The notes: a model not told the origin generated them from the sequence alone. A stretch of 64,000 nt of DNA from Rhizobium sp. RU20A (GCF_900155885.1 NZ_FTMB01000005.1:186001-250000); one strand, 5' to 3'; positions 8,671-16,854 are shown, counted from the stretch's first letter. Translations and numbers: made by a program.

Positions 8671-9855
8671 ATGGCCATTGAAGGCAGCAAAAGCGAGACG
8701 CGGGACCGGCCGATCCGGCTCGGCATGGTTGGCGGGGGCGTCGGCGCCTTCATTGGCGCGGTGCACCGCATTGCGGCGCGTATCGACGGGGAATTCGAGC
8801 TCGTCGCCGGCGCGCTTTCCTCGACGGCGGAAAAGGCGGAGGCCTCCGGCCGGGCGCTGGGTCTCGATCCGTCGCGCGTCTATTCCGACTTTCGCCAGAT
8901 GGCGATTCGCGAAGCGAGGTTGAAGGACGGCATCGAGGCGGTTGCGATCGTCACGCCCAACCACATGCACTTTGCCCCCGCCAAGGAGTTCCTGACGCGC
9001 GGCATCCATGTGATCTGCGACAAGCCGCTGACCGCGACGCTCGCCGACGCGCGCAAGTTGAAGGATATCGCGGAGAAGAGCGATGCGCTCTTCGTGCTCA
9101 CCCACAACTATACCGGCTATCCCATGGTCCGTCAGGCCCGGGAGATGGTGGCCGAAGGGCTGCTCGGCGATATCCGCCTCGTGCAGATGGAATATCCGCA
9201 GGACTGGCTGACGGAAGCGATCGAGCAGGATGGGCAGAAGCAGGCGGCCTGGCGCACGGATCCGACCAAATCCGGCGCCGGCGGCTCCACCGGCGATATC
9301 GGCACGCATGCCTACAATCTCGGCGCTTTCGTGTCCGGCCTCGAGCTCGACGAACTTGCCGCCGATCTCGACAGTTTCGTGCCGGGCCGCGCGCTTGACG
9401 ACAACGCCCATGTGATGATGCGCTTCAAGGAAAAGAACGGCGTGCGGGCCAAGGGCATGCTCTGGTGCAGCCAGGTGGCCCCCGGTCACGAAAACGGCCT
9501 GAAGGTCCGCGTCTACGGCACCAGGGGCGGGCTGGAATGGGTGCAGGCCGATCCGAACTACCTCTGGTATACGCCGTTCGGCGAGCCGAAGCGGCTGATC
9601 ACCCGGGGCGGTGCCGGCAGCGGCGCAGCGGCCGCCCGCGTTACCCGCATTCCCTCCGGCCACCCGGAAGGCTACCTCGAAGGCTTCGCCAATATCTATG
9701 CGGAAGCCGCGCGCGCCATCTACGCCAGGCGCAAGGGCGAGACGATCGATGCAGCCGTGACCTATCCGACGCTGGAGGACGGTATCAAGGGCATGCTGTT
9801 CGTGGATGCCTGCGTCAAGTCGTCGAAGAAGAACGGGGCCTGGGTGAAGGTCTGA
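8671..9855 (+). CDS. Gfo/Idh/MocA-family sugar dehydrogenase
   Basis: NAD(P)-dependent oxidoreductase of 394 residues acting on sugars or cyclitols. The Rossmann dinucleotide motif is G-M-V-G-G-G-V-G-A near residue 18, the catalytic-lysine motif appears as C-D-K-P-L-T (family consensus E-K-P), and G-G-S-T-G-D-I-G-T-H carries the active-site Asp and His. The ATG at 8671 is preceded by AAGGAGG; longer in-frame starts would run into the divergent acetyltransferase leader. A strong terminator (9888-9922) follows, so the unit ends here. Likely partner of the isomerase/epimerase at 6785-7837; substrate unknown. Confidence 0.88.
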   Translation: MAIEGSKSETRDRPIRLGMVGGGVGAFIGAVHRIAARIDGEFELVAGALSSTAEKAEASGRALGLDPSRVYSDFRQMAIREARLKDGIEAVAIVTPNHMHFAPAKEFLTRGIHVICDKPLTATLADARKLKDIAEKSDALFVLTHNYTGYPMVRQAREMVAEGLLGDIRLVQMEYPQDWLTEAIEQDGQKQAAWRTDPTKSGAGGSTGDIGTHAYNLGAFVSGLELDELAADLDSFVPGRALDDNAHVMMRFKEKNGVRAKGMLWCSQVAPGHENGLKVRVYGTRGGLEWVQADPNYLWYTPFGEPKRLITRGGAGSGAAAARVTRIPSGHPEGYLEGFANIYAEAARAIYARRKGETIDAAVTYPTLEDGIKGMLFVDACVKSSKKNGAWVKV

Positions 9856-9887
9856 GTCGGCTGCCGCAGATTGACGAGGTAATTGGC

Positions 9888-9922
9888 GGCGCCGGGGATC
9901 GTATCTCCGGCGCCATTTTTTT
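9888..9922 (+). terminator. Intrinsic terminator after the dehydrogenase gene
   Basis: GGCGCCGG (9888-9895) pairs with CCGGCGCC (9907-9914), extended inward by GGAT/ATCT (one G-T pair) to a 3-base loop, giving a 12-pair stem; seven T follow A9915. Confidence 0.85.
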
Positions 9923-9959
9923 CGATGTGATCAGCGCTCCATGACAGTCATTGCACGCC

Positions 9960-9973
9960 CTGTAACGTTACAG
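9960..9973. promoter_or_regulatory. Perfect 14-bp palindrome before the beta-glucosidase gene
   Basis: CTGTAACGTTACAG is fully symmetric and lies 60 bases before the beta-glucosidase start, between it and the upstream terminator. Its shape (TGTAAC-GTTACA) fits operators of LacI/GntR-type sugar repressors. No cognate regulator is adjacent, so the binder is unknown. Confidence 0.5.
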
Positions 9974-10032
9974 TAAGATTTTCCTCTGTGGATTTTGGTC
10001 TCGTTTGGGGACCGTCGGATTGGGAGGAAAAG

Positions 10033-11412
10033 ATGGCGATGACGAATACAAGACTGCTCGCGGAGCGCTTCCCCGGCGATTTTCTCTTCGGTGTCGCCAC
10101 CGCCGCCTTCCAGATCGAAGGGGCGGCGAAGGCGGATGGGCGTAAGCCGTCGATCTGGGACGCGTTTTCGAACATGCCGGGGCGGGTCTTCGAGCGCCAT
10201 AATGGCGATGTGGCCTGCGATCATTACAATCGACTGGAGCAGGATCTCGATCTCATCGCCTCGCTCGGCGTCGGCGGCTATCGCTTTTCGATCGCGTGGC
10301 CGCGAATCGTGCCGGATGGCGTCGGTGCGGTGAACGAGAAGGGGCTGGATTTCTACGAGCGGCTGGTGGACGGCCTCAAGGCCCGCGGTATCAAGGCTTT
10401 CGCGACGCTCTATCACTGGGACCTGCCGCTGATGCTGGCCGGCGACGGCGGCTGGACGGCGCGGTCAACCGCGCAGGCCTTTGCCGACTATGCGCGCATT
10501 GTCACGGCGCGGCTCGGCGACCGGCTGGATTCGGTAGCGACTTTCAACGAGCCCTGGTGCTCGGTTTGGCTCTCGCATCTCTACGGCATCCATGCACCGG
10601 GCGAGCGCAATCTGGATGCGGCGCTGCACGCGCTTCACATCACCAATCTGGCGCACGGTCTGGGCGTACAGGCCGTCAGGGCCGAGCGGGCCGACCTGCC
10701 CGTCGGCATCGTGCTCAACGCGTATTCCATCTATCCCGGCAGCGATGCACCGGCGGACAAGGCGGCGGCGGAGCGGGCCAATGCCTTCCATAACGGCGTC
10801 TTTTTCAGCCCGATCTTCAAAGGGGCTTATCCGGAGGCCTTCATGGCGGCCCTTGGGCATCGTATGCCTGAGATCGCGGCCGGCGACATGGCAGCGATTT
10901 CGCAGCCGCTCGACTGGTGGGGGCTGAACTACTACACGCCGATGCGTGTTGCCGATGATCCGACCCCAGGGGCCGATTTTCCGGCAACGGTCGCGGCTCC
11001 GCCCGTCCATCCTGAAAAGACCGACATCGGCTGGGAGATCCATGCGCCCGCCATGGCCGATCTCGTGCGGCGACTGAACAGCGACTATGCGCTGCCGCCC
11101 TGCTACATCACCGAGAACGGCGCCTGCTTCAACATGGGCGTTGTGGACGGCGTGGTGGATGACCAGCCGCGGCTCGACTACATCGCCGATCATCTTGCCG
11201 TCACGGCCGATCTGATCGGTGAAGGCTATCCCATGCGCGGTTATTTCGCCTGGTCGCTGATGGACAATTTCGAGTGGGCCGAAGGCTACCGCATGCGCTT
11301 CGGCATGGTGCATGTGGACTATGAGACGCAGGTCCGCACCATCAAGAAGAGCGGCCATTGGTACCAGTCGCTCTGCGAAGAGTTTCCCAGGGGCAACCAT
11401 CGCGGCGGCTGA
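10033..11412 (+). CDS. Beta-glucosidase, glycoside hydrolase family 1
   Basis: Retaining beta-glycosidase of 459 residues that releases glucose (or galactose/fucose) from beta-linked disaccharides in the cytoplasm; no signal peptide is seen. The acid/base Glu173 lies in T-F-N-E-P-W and the nucleophile Glu361 in Y-I-T-E-N-G, both canonical. The N-terminal signature F-L-F-G-V-A-T-A-A-F-Q-I-E-G and the late W-S-L-M-D-N-F-E-W are intact. The ATG at 10033 follows GGGAGGA. Transcribed alone behind the palindrome at 9960-9973. No sugar transporter is adjacent, so uptake must come from elsewhere. Confidence 0.95.
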   Translation: MAMTNTRLLAERFPGDFLFGVATAAFQIEGAAKADGRKPSIWDAFSNMPGRVFERHNGDVACDHYNRLEQDLDLIASLGVGGYRFSIAWPRIVPDGVGAVNEKGLDFYERLVDGLKARGIKAFATLYHWDLPLMLAGDGGWTARSTAQAFADYARIVTARLGDRLDSVATFNEPWCSVWLSHLYGIHAPGERNLDAALHALHITNLAHGLGVQAVRAERADLPVGIVLNAYSIYPGSDAPADKAAAERANAFHNGVFFSPIFKGAYPEAFMAALGHRMPEIAAGDMAAISQPLDWWGLNYYTPMRVADDPTPGADFPATVAAPPVHPEKTDIGWEIHAPAMADLVRRLNSDYALPPCYITENGACFNMGVVDGVVDDQPRLDYIADHLAVTADLIGEGYPMRGYFAWSLMDNFEWAEGYRMRFGMVHVDYETQVRTIKKSGHWYQSLCEEFPRGNHRGG

Positions 11413-11438
11413 CGTCGCCCGTTCTGCCCGGCGCGCTC

Positions 11439-11861
11439 TCAGTCTTGCTGCGCGTCATAGGCCGCGCGTGCGGCGCGGATGCGGTCATGGTTGCGGAACA
11501 CCCACCCGCCCATGGCATCGATCGGCTCGAAGAAGGAGAGGCCGAGTTCCGTCAGCGCATATTCCACGCTCGGAGGCACCGTGGGATGCACGGTGCGTTG
11601 CACGAGGCCGTCGCGTTCGAGGGCGCGCAGGGTCAGCGTCAACATGCGCTGCGAAATGCCTACCACGGCACGCTTCAACTCGCTGAAGCGAAGTGGGCCG
11701 CTGCCGAGCACCATGATGACGAGCACGGTCCATTTGTCGCCAAGGCGCGCCAGCATCTCGCTGACGGTCTGGCATTTCATTGGCTCGAAGCTGTTTGTCC
11801 GGCGCTCCAGGCATGGGCTTTTCACGATGGGCTGACGCCCGCCGGCTGTTCCTTCGTCCAT
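11439..11861 (-). CDS. HxlR-family winged-helix transcriptional regulator
   Basis: A 140-residue HxlR/MarR-like DNA-binding protein. The family core runs from K-C-Q-T-V-S-E-M-L through L-G-D-K-W-T-V-L-V-I to the recognition helix G-I-S-Q-R-M-L-T-L-T-L-R and the wing near V-P-P-S-V-E-Y. HxlR proteins often sense thiol-reactive electrophiles through the Cys just before the first helix, which is present. The ATG at 11861 has AAAGGAGGA ahead of it and gives a normal length. It is divergent from the nitroreductase gene with an inverted repeat between them, so it most likely controls that gene and itself. Confidence 0.9.
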   Translation of the reverse strand: MDEGTAGGRQPIVKSPCLERRTNSFEPMKCQTVSEMLARLGDKWTVLVIMVLGSGPLRFSELKRAVVGISQRMLTLTLRALERDGLVQRTVHPTVPPSVEYALTELGLSFFEPIDAMGGWVFRNHDRIRAARAAYDAQQD

Positions 11862-11940
11862 GGTTTCCTCCTTTTGACCCGAAAGTGGCGGTATCAAAAA
11901 TGTGCCTTCTTGCACTCCTGCGCAAGTCACTTATGTAGGC

Positions 11941-11961
11941 CTGGTTACTTTCAATAACCAG
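11941..11961. promoter_or_regulatory. Inverted repeat between HxlR and nitroreductase genes, candidate operator
   Basis: CTGGTTA (11941-11947) and TAACCAG (11955-11961) are exact inverted copies around 7 bases. The site is 79 bases upstream of the HxlR start and 69 bases upstream of the nitroreductase start, so one bound dimer could control both promoters. Inferred from symmetry and position. Confidence 0.5.
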
Positions 11962-12030
11962 TCGGTCTCGACGCGATGACGGCCTGTCCCGAGGCGAGCG
12001 CCAGCCGACACCAGCACAGGAAGACAAGCC

Positions 12031-12663
12031 GTGATTCTCGAAAAGCTCAACTGGCGTTACGCAACCAAGAAAATGGACCCCACCCGCGCGGTGGACGAAG
12101 ACAAGGTCGAGCGCATTCTGGAAGCCGCCCGCCTTGCCCCGACCTCCAGCGGCCTGCAGCCCTATGAGATCATCGTGGTGACCAATCCCGAGGTGCGTGC
12201 CCGCATTCGGGACGTGGCCTATGGTCAGGCCCAGATCACCGAAGGGTCCCACCTGCTCGTCTTCGCCGCCTGGGACAATTATACGCCCGAGCGCATCAAT
12301 GCGGCCTTCGATCTCGTCAACGAGGAGCGCGGCTTCGTGAACGAAGGCTGGGAGGCCTATCGCAAGCAGATTCTCGCCATGTACCCGCCGCGAGACGCGC
12401 AGGTGAACTTCGAACACGCCGCCCGCCAGGCCTATATCGGCTTCGGCCTTGCCATCACCGCTGCCGCCTTCGAGGGCGTAGACGCGACCCCGATGGAAGG
12501 CTTCCAGCCGGAAAAGGTCGACGAGATCCTCGGCCTGAAGGAAAAGGGCCTGAAGTCGGTCACGCTGCTGCCGCTCGGCTACCGCCAGGCCGATGGCGAC
12601 TGGCTCGCCAACCTCAAGAAGGTCCGCCGCGCCAAGGGCGACTTCATCACTGTAGTGAAGTGA
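12031..12663 (+). CDS. Nitroreductase-family NAD(P)H oxidoreductase (NfsB-like)
   Basis: FMN-dependent oxidoreductase of 210 residues. The N-terminal W-R-Y-A-T-K-K-M and A-R-L-A-P-T-S-S-G-L-Q-P segments hold the phosphate and flavin contacts of the nitroreductase fold, and the C-terminal L-L-P-L-G-Y-R is the usual closing flavin motif. Such enzymes reduce nitroaromatics, quinones or dihydropteridine. The start is GTG at 12031, preceded by CAGGAAG. Divergent from the HxlR regulator, an arrangement typical of electrophile-inducible reductases. A hairpin at 12690-12719 probably ends the transcript. Confidence 0.92.
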   Translation: MILEKLNWRYATKKMDPTRAVDEDKVERILEAARLAPTSSGLQPYEIIVVTNPEVRARIRDVAYGQAQITEGSHLLVFAAWDNYTPERINAAFDLVNEERGFVNEGWEAYRKQILAMYPPRDAQVNFEHAARQAYIGFGLAITAAAFEGVDATPMEGFQPEKVDEILGLKEKGLKSVTLLPLGYRQADGDWLANLKKVRRAKGDFITVVK

Positions 12664-12689
12664 GGCTGTCGGTTTTCGACACTGTCTGC

Positions 12690-12719
12690 GAAGGGCCGCG
12701 CATGGTGTGGCCCTTCTTT
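12690..12719 (+). terminator. Probable terminator after the nitroreductase gene
   Basis: GAAGGGCC (12690-12697) pairs with GGCCCTTC (12709-12716); only three T follow, so termination strength is uncertain. Confidence 0.5.
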
Positions 12720-12734
12720 CATCCGACCGGCCTT

Positions 12735-13100
12735 TCAGATCATCCGCTGCAAGGCCAGCCTGATGGCTTCGCGGTCTCGCCTGCTGCCATGGCTGAAAGC
12801 GAGTGCATCGATCAACGGCTGGCAGAGCGTGCGAGAAACTCGGCCGATGACCCCACTTTTGCGCAGGGCCTCGCGAACGACATAATCGTCAAGATCGAGG
12901 ATCGTGCACTCGATGAAACTGTCCCACTTCAAGAACGCATGATGGGGCTCCTTCGCGATCGCGACGCAGGGCTCCCAGTTGTCGTTGGAATTGATGCGGA
13001 AGTAAAAGCCGAGAAAGGGTTCGACGCAGACGACCATCTTGGGACCGGGCGGCTTGATCTCCGTATCGGCAATCCAGATGACGTCGAGCGTGTTTGTCAA
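12735..13100 (-). CDS. Small unknown protein, candidate toxin of a Panacea-type pair
   Basis: A 121-residue soluble protein that I cannot assign with certainty. It begins with a TTG whose first base overlaps the upstream stop as TTGA, so translation is coupled to the Panacea-domain gene and probably low. Visible points: a short beta-rich first half (D-V-I-W-I-A-D, K-M-V-V-C-V, F-Y-F-R-I-N), then H-A-F-L-K-W-D-S-F-I-E-C at residues 54-65, and a helical C-terminus. The H-x-F-L-K-x-D-S pattern recalls small beta-barrel toxin-like proteins, but this is recollection, not a search. In Panacea systems the partner gene is the toxin, which is the reason for the call. G+C is lower than in neighbours. 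No ribosome-binding site is seen. Confidence 0.6.
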   Translation of the reverse strand: MTNTLDVIWIADTEIKPPGPKMVVCVEPFLGFYFRINSNDNWEPCVAIAKEPHHAFLKWDSFIECTILDLDDYVVREALRKSGVIGRVSRTLCQPLIDALAFSHGSRRDREAIRLALQRMI

Positions 13101-13627
13101 AGGCGCATGTACCGGCCATTTGCGGAGAGCTGCTCAACGATCCGCATTTTCTGCGGCGTCTCTTCCAGCATGTCCTCGTAGCGCATAAGGCCAAGATTTG
13201 CCTTCTGCCAGTCGTCACCGTGGGTTGCTTCCGTACGCTCCGAGAACGTCAGTTGCCTGGAGCGCTCGAACCCGTTCGCCAGATGCTCGATATCGCTCTC
13301 CGAGAGGTCGTCGAGATCTGGCTGTGTGTTGCTGGTGCGGCGCAACCGGTAGCCCGTCAGTTCCCATGGGAAACGTTCAAGGCCGAGTTCCGCCTTCCAC
13401 AACGCTTCACCCTTCATCATCTCGTAGATTTCCACCGGAACAGGCCCAAACTTCATGGCCCTGTAGGTGGCGCCGAAGATCGGTCGCCCGCAGGTGTTCA
13501 AATGTGTCCGATCGGCAAAGTAGCAACTCTTCAATGCCGTATGCAGGTCCACATCTTCCCCTTGGCAGACCATCCAATGGATAGCCGCATGGGCTTTCTG
13601 CGCAGCAAATTTGAAGCGTATGGTCAT
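13097..13627 (-). CDS. SocA/Panacea-domain (DUF4065) protein, candidate antitoxin
   Basis: A 176-residue protein carrying the Panacea (SocA-like, DUF4065) domain in its first half: A-L-K-S-C-Y-F-A-D-R (residues 31-40), H-L-N-T-C-G-R-P-I-F-G, then Y-R-A-M-K-F-G-P-V-P at 55-64. This domain is known as the neutralising part of many toxin-antitoxin pairs and, in Caulobacter SocA, as a proteolytic adaptor. The downstream gene starts inside its stop codon. The gene follows the trhO stop closely; a promoter-like pair AGACAA/AATATA (minus-strand TTGTCT and TATATT) ends 7 bases before the ATG, and no ribosome-binding site is visible, suggesting a leaderless message. Hand counts of five 60-base lines across the pair gave 50-62% G+C against about 70% in flanking lines, hinting at transfer. 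Confidence 0.85.
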   Translation of the reverse strand: MTIRFKFAAQKAHAAIHWMVCQGEDVDLHTALKSCYFADRTHLNTCGRPIFGATYRAMKFGPVPVEIYEMMKGEALWKAELGLERFPWELTGYRLRRTSNTQPDLDDLSESDIEHLANGFERSRQLTFSERTEATHGDDWQKANLGLMRYEDMLEETPQKMRIVEQLSANGRYMRL

Positions 13628-13634
13628 GCAGAAA

Positions 13635-13662
13635 AATATATTCGCTTTCGGTCTAAAGACAA
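13635..13662 (-). promoter_or_regulatory. Predicted promoter of the Panacea pair, apparently leaderless
   Basis: On the minus strand TTGTCT (13662-13657) and TATATT (13640-13635) are separated by 16 bases. Transcription would start about 7 bases on, at or beside the A of the ATG (13627). The spacer holds GTCTAAAGAC (13651-13660), a short inverted repeat that could be the autoregulatory operator. Confidence 0.5.
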
Positions 13663-13670
13663 CCGGCCCT

Positions 13671-14615
13671 TCATCCGCCGAGGTGCTCCCGGCCGCGTTT
13701 GCGGGCCAGCATGATCTGGTACTGTCGCTGGCGGTAGCGGTCGCGGTCGGCTTCGGTTCTGGTCTCGTAGCAGTTGGAACAGGAGACGCCGTCCTCGTAG
13801 TGCGGGGAGGCGAGGTCTTCGGGTGTCAGCGGGTGCCGGCAGGCGTGGCAGAGGCGATGTTCGCCTTCCTTGAGGCCATGGGCAACGGAGACGCGTTCGT
13901 CGAAGACGAAGCATTCGCCTTCCCACAGGCTTTCGTCCTCGGGCACCTCTTCCAGATATTTCAGGATGCCGCCCTTGAGGTGGTAGACCTCCTCGAAGCC
14001 TTCCTGCTTCATGAATGCGGTCGCTTTTTCGCAGCGGATGCCGCCGGTGCAGTACATGGCGATCTTCGGCTTGTTGTGCAGACCGGCATTCTGGCGCACC
14101 CAGTCCGGAAACTCCCGGAAGGTCTTCGTGTTCGGGTCGACTGCGCCCTTGAAGATGCCGATGGCGGTCTCGTAATCGTTGCGAGTGTCGATGACGAGCG
14201 TATCGGGGTCGGTGATCAGCGCGTTCCAGTCCTTCGGGTCCACATAGGTGCCGACGATCCTGTTGGGATCGATATCCTCGACGCCCATGGTGACGATCTC
14301 CTTTTTCACGCGCACTTTCATGCGCAGGAAGGGCATCTTCGAGGCGCGGCTTTCCTTGTGCTCCAGCTTTTCAAATTCCGGCCGGGAACGCAGGAAGGCA
14401 AGGAGCGCGCCGATCGCCGCGTCCGTGCCGGCGACCGTGCCGTTGATGCCCTCGCGTGCGAGCAGAAGCGTGCCGCGAATGCCGTGGGCATCGCAGAGGG
14501 CCTGCAGCGGCTCGCGAAAATCCGCGCAGCTTTCAAAAGCGGCAAAATGGTAGAGCGCGGCCACGAGAACGGGGCCGCCGGCGTCGTGGCGGGGGAGGCG
14601 GGTGCTGTCGGTCAT
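13671..14615 (-). CDS. trhO: tRNA uridine(34) hydroxylase / rhodanese-like protein
   Basis: Oxygen-dependent hydroxylase that makes 5-hydroxyuridine at the wobble position of tRNA (YceA/TrhO family), cytoplasmic. The protein has an N-terminal acylphosphatase-like domain ([13 protein letters not shown]), a rhodanese domain with the active-site Cys in Y-C-T-G-G-I-R-C-E, and a C-terminal zinc-ribbon-like C-x2-C ... C-x2-C segment (C-H-A-C, C-S-N-C). The ATG at 14615 is used because GGGCAGGA precedes it; an ATG seven codons earlier at 14636 has GGAG too close to the start. Length (about 314 residues) is normal. The Panacea pair follows closely on the same strand. Confidence 0.93.
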   Translation of the reverse strand: MTDSTRLPRHDAGGPVLVAALYHFAAFESCADFREPLQALCDAHGIRGTLLLAREGINGTVAGTDAAIGALLAFLRSRPEFEKLEHKESRASKMPFLRMKVRVKKEIVTMGVEDIDPNRIVGTYVDPKDWNALITDPDTLVIDTRNDYETAIGIFKGAVDPNTKTFREFPDWVRQNAGLHNKPKIAMYCTGGIRCEKATAFMKQEGFEEVYHLKGGILKYLEEVPEDESLWEGECFVFDERVSVAHGLKEGEHRLCHACRHPLTPEDLASPHYEDGVSCSNCYETRTEADRDRYRQRQYQIMLARKRGREHLGG

Positions 14616-14701
14616 GTCCTGCCCATACTCCCGCAAGGCCGCCAGCGCAACGGGTTGGCGCTGGCGTGGCGTTTTCTCGCAGGCCGTCTAGCGCAAGGTG
14701 A

Positions 14702-15202
14702 TCAGCCGGCGGCGAGGCGCGGGGGCGGCTGGTGGCGGGCGCTGAGGCCATCGGTCGCGAGCGCCTGGTTGGAAAAAGCGCGCAGGCCGGTGACCTCGCG
14801 GCCGACCCAGTCCGGCAGCGGCGGATGTTCGCATTCGCTCGAAAGCTCGACCTCCGCGACAACAAGGCCTTGGTGCACGCCGTTGTAGCGATCGACTTCC
14901 CAGCGGTATCCTTCGTGTTCAATGACGAAGCGGGTCTTGTCGATGACGACGCCGATGGCGTGGCGGACCATCTCCTCCGCCTCGGCGCAGGAGATGGGAA
15001 ATTCGAACTCGTCGCGGCACAGAAGCCCGGTGCCGACCTTGATGGTCAGCAACGCGGTCTTGTCATCGCGCAGCCGCACCCGCACGCTTCTGTCATCCAT
15101 GGATGCTATGTAGGCCTGACGGAAACGGATGCCGGGATGGGAAATCTGGCTTTGCCACGCATCGCTTTCGATCAGAAACTTGCGTTCGATTTCCTTGGCC
15201 AT
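14702..15202 (-). CDS. CYTH-domain protein (inorganic triphosphatase / class IV cyclase superfamily)
   Basis: A 166-residue CYTH protein with the signature E-I-E-R-K-F-L at residues 4-10 and the charged tunnel strands R-V-R-L-R-D-D, L-T-I-K, W-E-V-D-R-Y and A-E-V-E-L. The fold binds triphosphate groups with divalent metal; short stand-alone bacterial members such as this one are usually inorganic triphosphatases, whereas cyclase activity is known only for a few. No CHAD domain is attached. It is followed on the same strand by trhO after an 86-base gap. The start is an ATG at 15202. Confidence 0.9.
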   Translation of the reverse strand: MAKEIERKFLIESDAWQSQISHPGIRFRQAYIASMDDRSVRVRLRDDKTALLTIKVGTGLLCRDEFEFPISCAEAEEMVRHAIGVVIDKTRFVIEHEGYRWEVDRYNGVHQGLVVAEVELSSECEHPPLPDWVGREVTGLRAFSNQALATDGLSARHQPPPRLAAG

Positions 15203-15364
15203 GTCGGCTACCTCTGTGGCAAGTGTATCAAAGTTACAGGGGTGACGCGCTAATGTGCAAGCGAAACGATGTTGCAGAGCGAAAGTTCAGGCAGTGCTCG
15301 ACATTCGCAGCCGCAGGCCCTATTCAAAGACCTGTTTCAATCGATTAGAAGAAGGAACGTCGCC

Positions 15365-16003
15365 GTGAGCTCCAAGACCGAAGCGCTGTTGTCCATCCTC
15401 AAGCTCCAGCCTGTGGTGCCCGTTCTCATCATCGAGGACGCCAAGACGGCCGTTCCGCTGGCGCGTGCGCTCGTCGCGGGCGGGCTGAAGGCGATAGAGA
15501 TCACGCTGCGCACGCCGGCGGCACTCGAAGCCATCCGCGCCGTGGCTGATGAGGTCGAAGGCGCGGTGGCCGGTGCCGGCACGGTGCTCAACGCCCACCA
15601 GTGGGACGAGGCGGTTGCCGCCGGCTCAAAGTTCATCGTCAGCCCCGGCACGACCGAGACGCTCCTCGATGCCGCCGCCGGTTCGCAGGTTCCGCTGCTG
15701 CCGGGCGCGGCAACGGCGAGCGAAGTGATGATGCTGCTCGATGCCGGCCAGACGGTCATGAAGTTCTTCCCGGCCGAGCAGGCGGGCGGGGCGGCCTATC
15801 TGAAGTCGCTCTCTTCGCCGCTCGCAGGCGCCACCTTCTGCCCCACCGGCGGCATTTCGCTGAAGAATGCCAGGGACTACCTCTCCCTGCCGAACGTGGT
15901 GTGCGTCGGCGGTTCCTGGGTTGCGCCGAAGGACCTTGTCGAGGCCGGCGACTGGGCCGGCATCACAAAGCTGGCATCGGAAGCCTTTGCGCTGCGCGGT
16001 TGA
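15365..16003 (+). CDS. eda: 2-dehydro-3-deoxy-phosphogluconate (KDPG) aldolase
   Basis: Cleaves 2-keto-3-deoxy-6-phosphogluconate to pyruvate and glyceraldehyde 3-phosphate, the last step of the Entner-Doudoroff pathway. The 212-residue class I aldolase has the Schiff-base Lys133 in V-M-K-F-F-P-A-E, the catalytic Glu in A-I-E-I-T-L-R-T, and the phosphate-binding G-G-I-S. It starts at GTG 15365 after GAAGGAAC; in-frame upstream ATGs add an unlikely tail. A strong terminator follows at 16021-16045. The gene stands alone, not beside edd or zwf. Confidence 0.95.
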   Translation: MSSKTEALLSILKLQPVVPVLIIEDAKTAVPLARALVAGGLKAIEITLRTPAALEAIRAVADEVEGAVAGAGTVLNAHQWDEAVAAGSKFIVSPGTTETLLDAAAGSQVPLLPGAATASEVMMLLDAGQTVMKFFPAEQAGGAAYLKSLSSPLAGATFCPTGGISLKNARDYLSLPNVVCVGGSWVAPKDLVEAGDWAGITKLASEAFALRG

Positions 16004-16020
16004 TGACCATTTATCCCGTC

Positions 16021-16045
16021 AAAAGCCCGCTTCGGCGGGCTTTTT
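16021..16045 (+). terminator. Intrinsic terminator after eda
   Basis: AAAAGCCCGC pairs with GCGGGCTTTT around a short TTCG loop, with a T run: a textbook bidirectional-looking terminator. Confidence 0.9.
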
Positions 16046-16143
16046 ACATTGCGCCCGGAAATGGTGGGCGCGGCGCGAATTTGAATTCATGATCAGGCGT
16101 TCCTATTTCCGGAGCACCCATCATTAACGGAGACGACCTGACC

Positions 16144-16854
16144 ATGTTCGACGCAAAGAAGCTCCTTGAGCAGTTCCTCGGTTCGCAAATGCCGATGGGC
16201 GGCGGAAGCGTCAAGGATCGGGCAGGACAGGCGGCGCAGCTGGCGCGTGACAATCCCCTCAAGGCGACCGCCCTTGCCGGCCTGCTGCTTGGCACCGGTA
16301 CGGGCCGCAAGCTTGCCGGCAGCGCGCTGAAGATCGGGGGCCTCGCGGCGATCGCCGGCCTTGGCTATGCGGCCTACCGGAACTACCAGGCCGGCAAGGC
16401 CCCGCAGGCGCCGGCCGAGGCTGCGCAGGAGATCCCGAAGCTTCTGCCGCCGCCGTCGGACAGCGGCTTCAGCATCGAGCCGCAGGCCGTGTCGCAGGAT
16501 TTCGCCCTGATGCTGATCCGCGCCATGATCGCCGCCGCGCGCGCCGACGGCCACATCGATGAAAACGAGCGGGCCCACATCCACGAGCGGCTCGCCTCGT
16601 CGGACCTCTCAAGCGACGTGGCGGCCTTCATCGAAAAGGAACTGTCCGATCCGACCGATCTCGACGCCATCATCGGCTCGGCCCGGACGGAGGAGCAGAA
16701 AGTGGAGCTTTACACCGCGGTGCGCCTGACGATCGAGCCGGACACCCGCGCCGAACGCGGCTTCCTCGACCTGGTCGCCGGTCGTCTTGGCCTGCCGGAT
16801 GCGCTTCTCGACCATATCGACTCGACCGTTGCCGGCGCCAAGGTTGCCGTCTAA
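16144..16854 (+). CDS. DUF533 / TerB-like protein (YebE family)
   Basis: A 236-residue protein of the DUF533 (YebE) family. The N-terminal half has a glycine-rich hydrophobic region (about residues 40-82) that may be one or two membrane segments; the second half (about 118-230) is a helical TerB-like domain with the acid pair in A-A-R-A-D-G-H-I-D-E-N-E. TerB-like domains bind metal and are linked to envelope stress and tellurite resistance, but no function is established for this family. It has its own ribosome-binding site (GGAG at 16130) and no obvious operon partner. Confidence 0.85.
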   Translation: MFDAKKLLEQFLGSQMPMGGGSVKDRAGQAAQLARDNPLKATALAGLLLGTGTGRKLAGSALKIGGLAAIAGLGYAAYRNYQAGKAPQAPAEAAQEIPKLLPPPSDSGFSIEPQAVSQDFALMLIRAMIAAARADGHIDENERAHIHERLASSDLSSDVAAFIEKELSDPTDLDAIIGSARTEEQKVELYTAVRLTIEPDTRAERGFLDLVAGRLGLPDALLDHIDSTVAGAKVAV

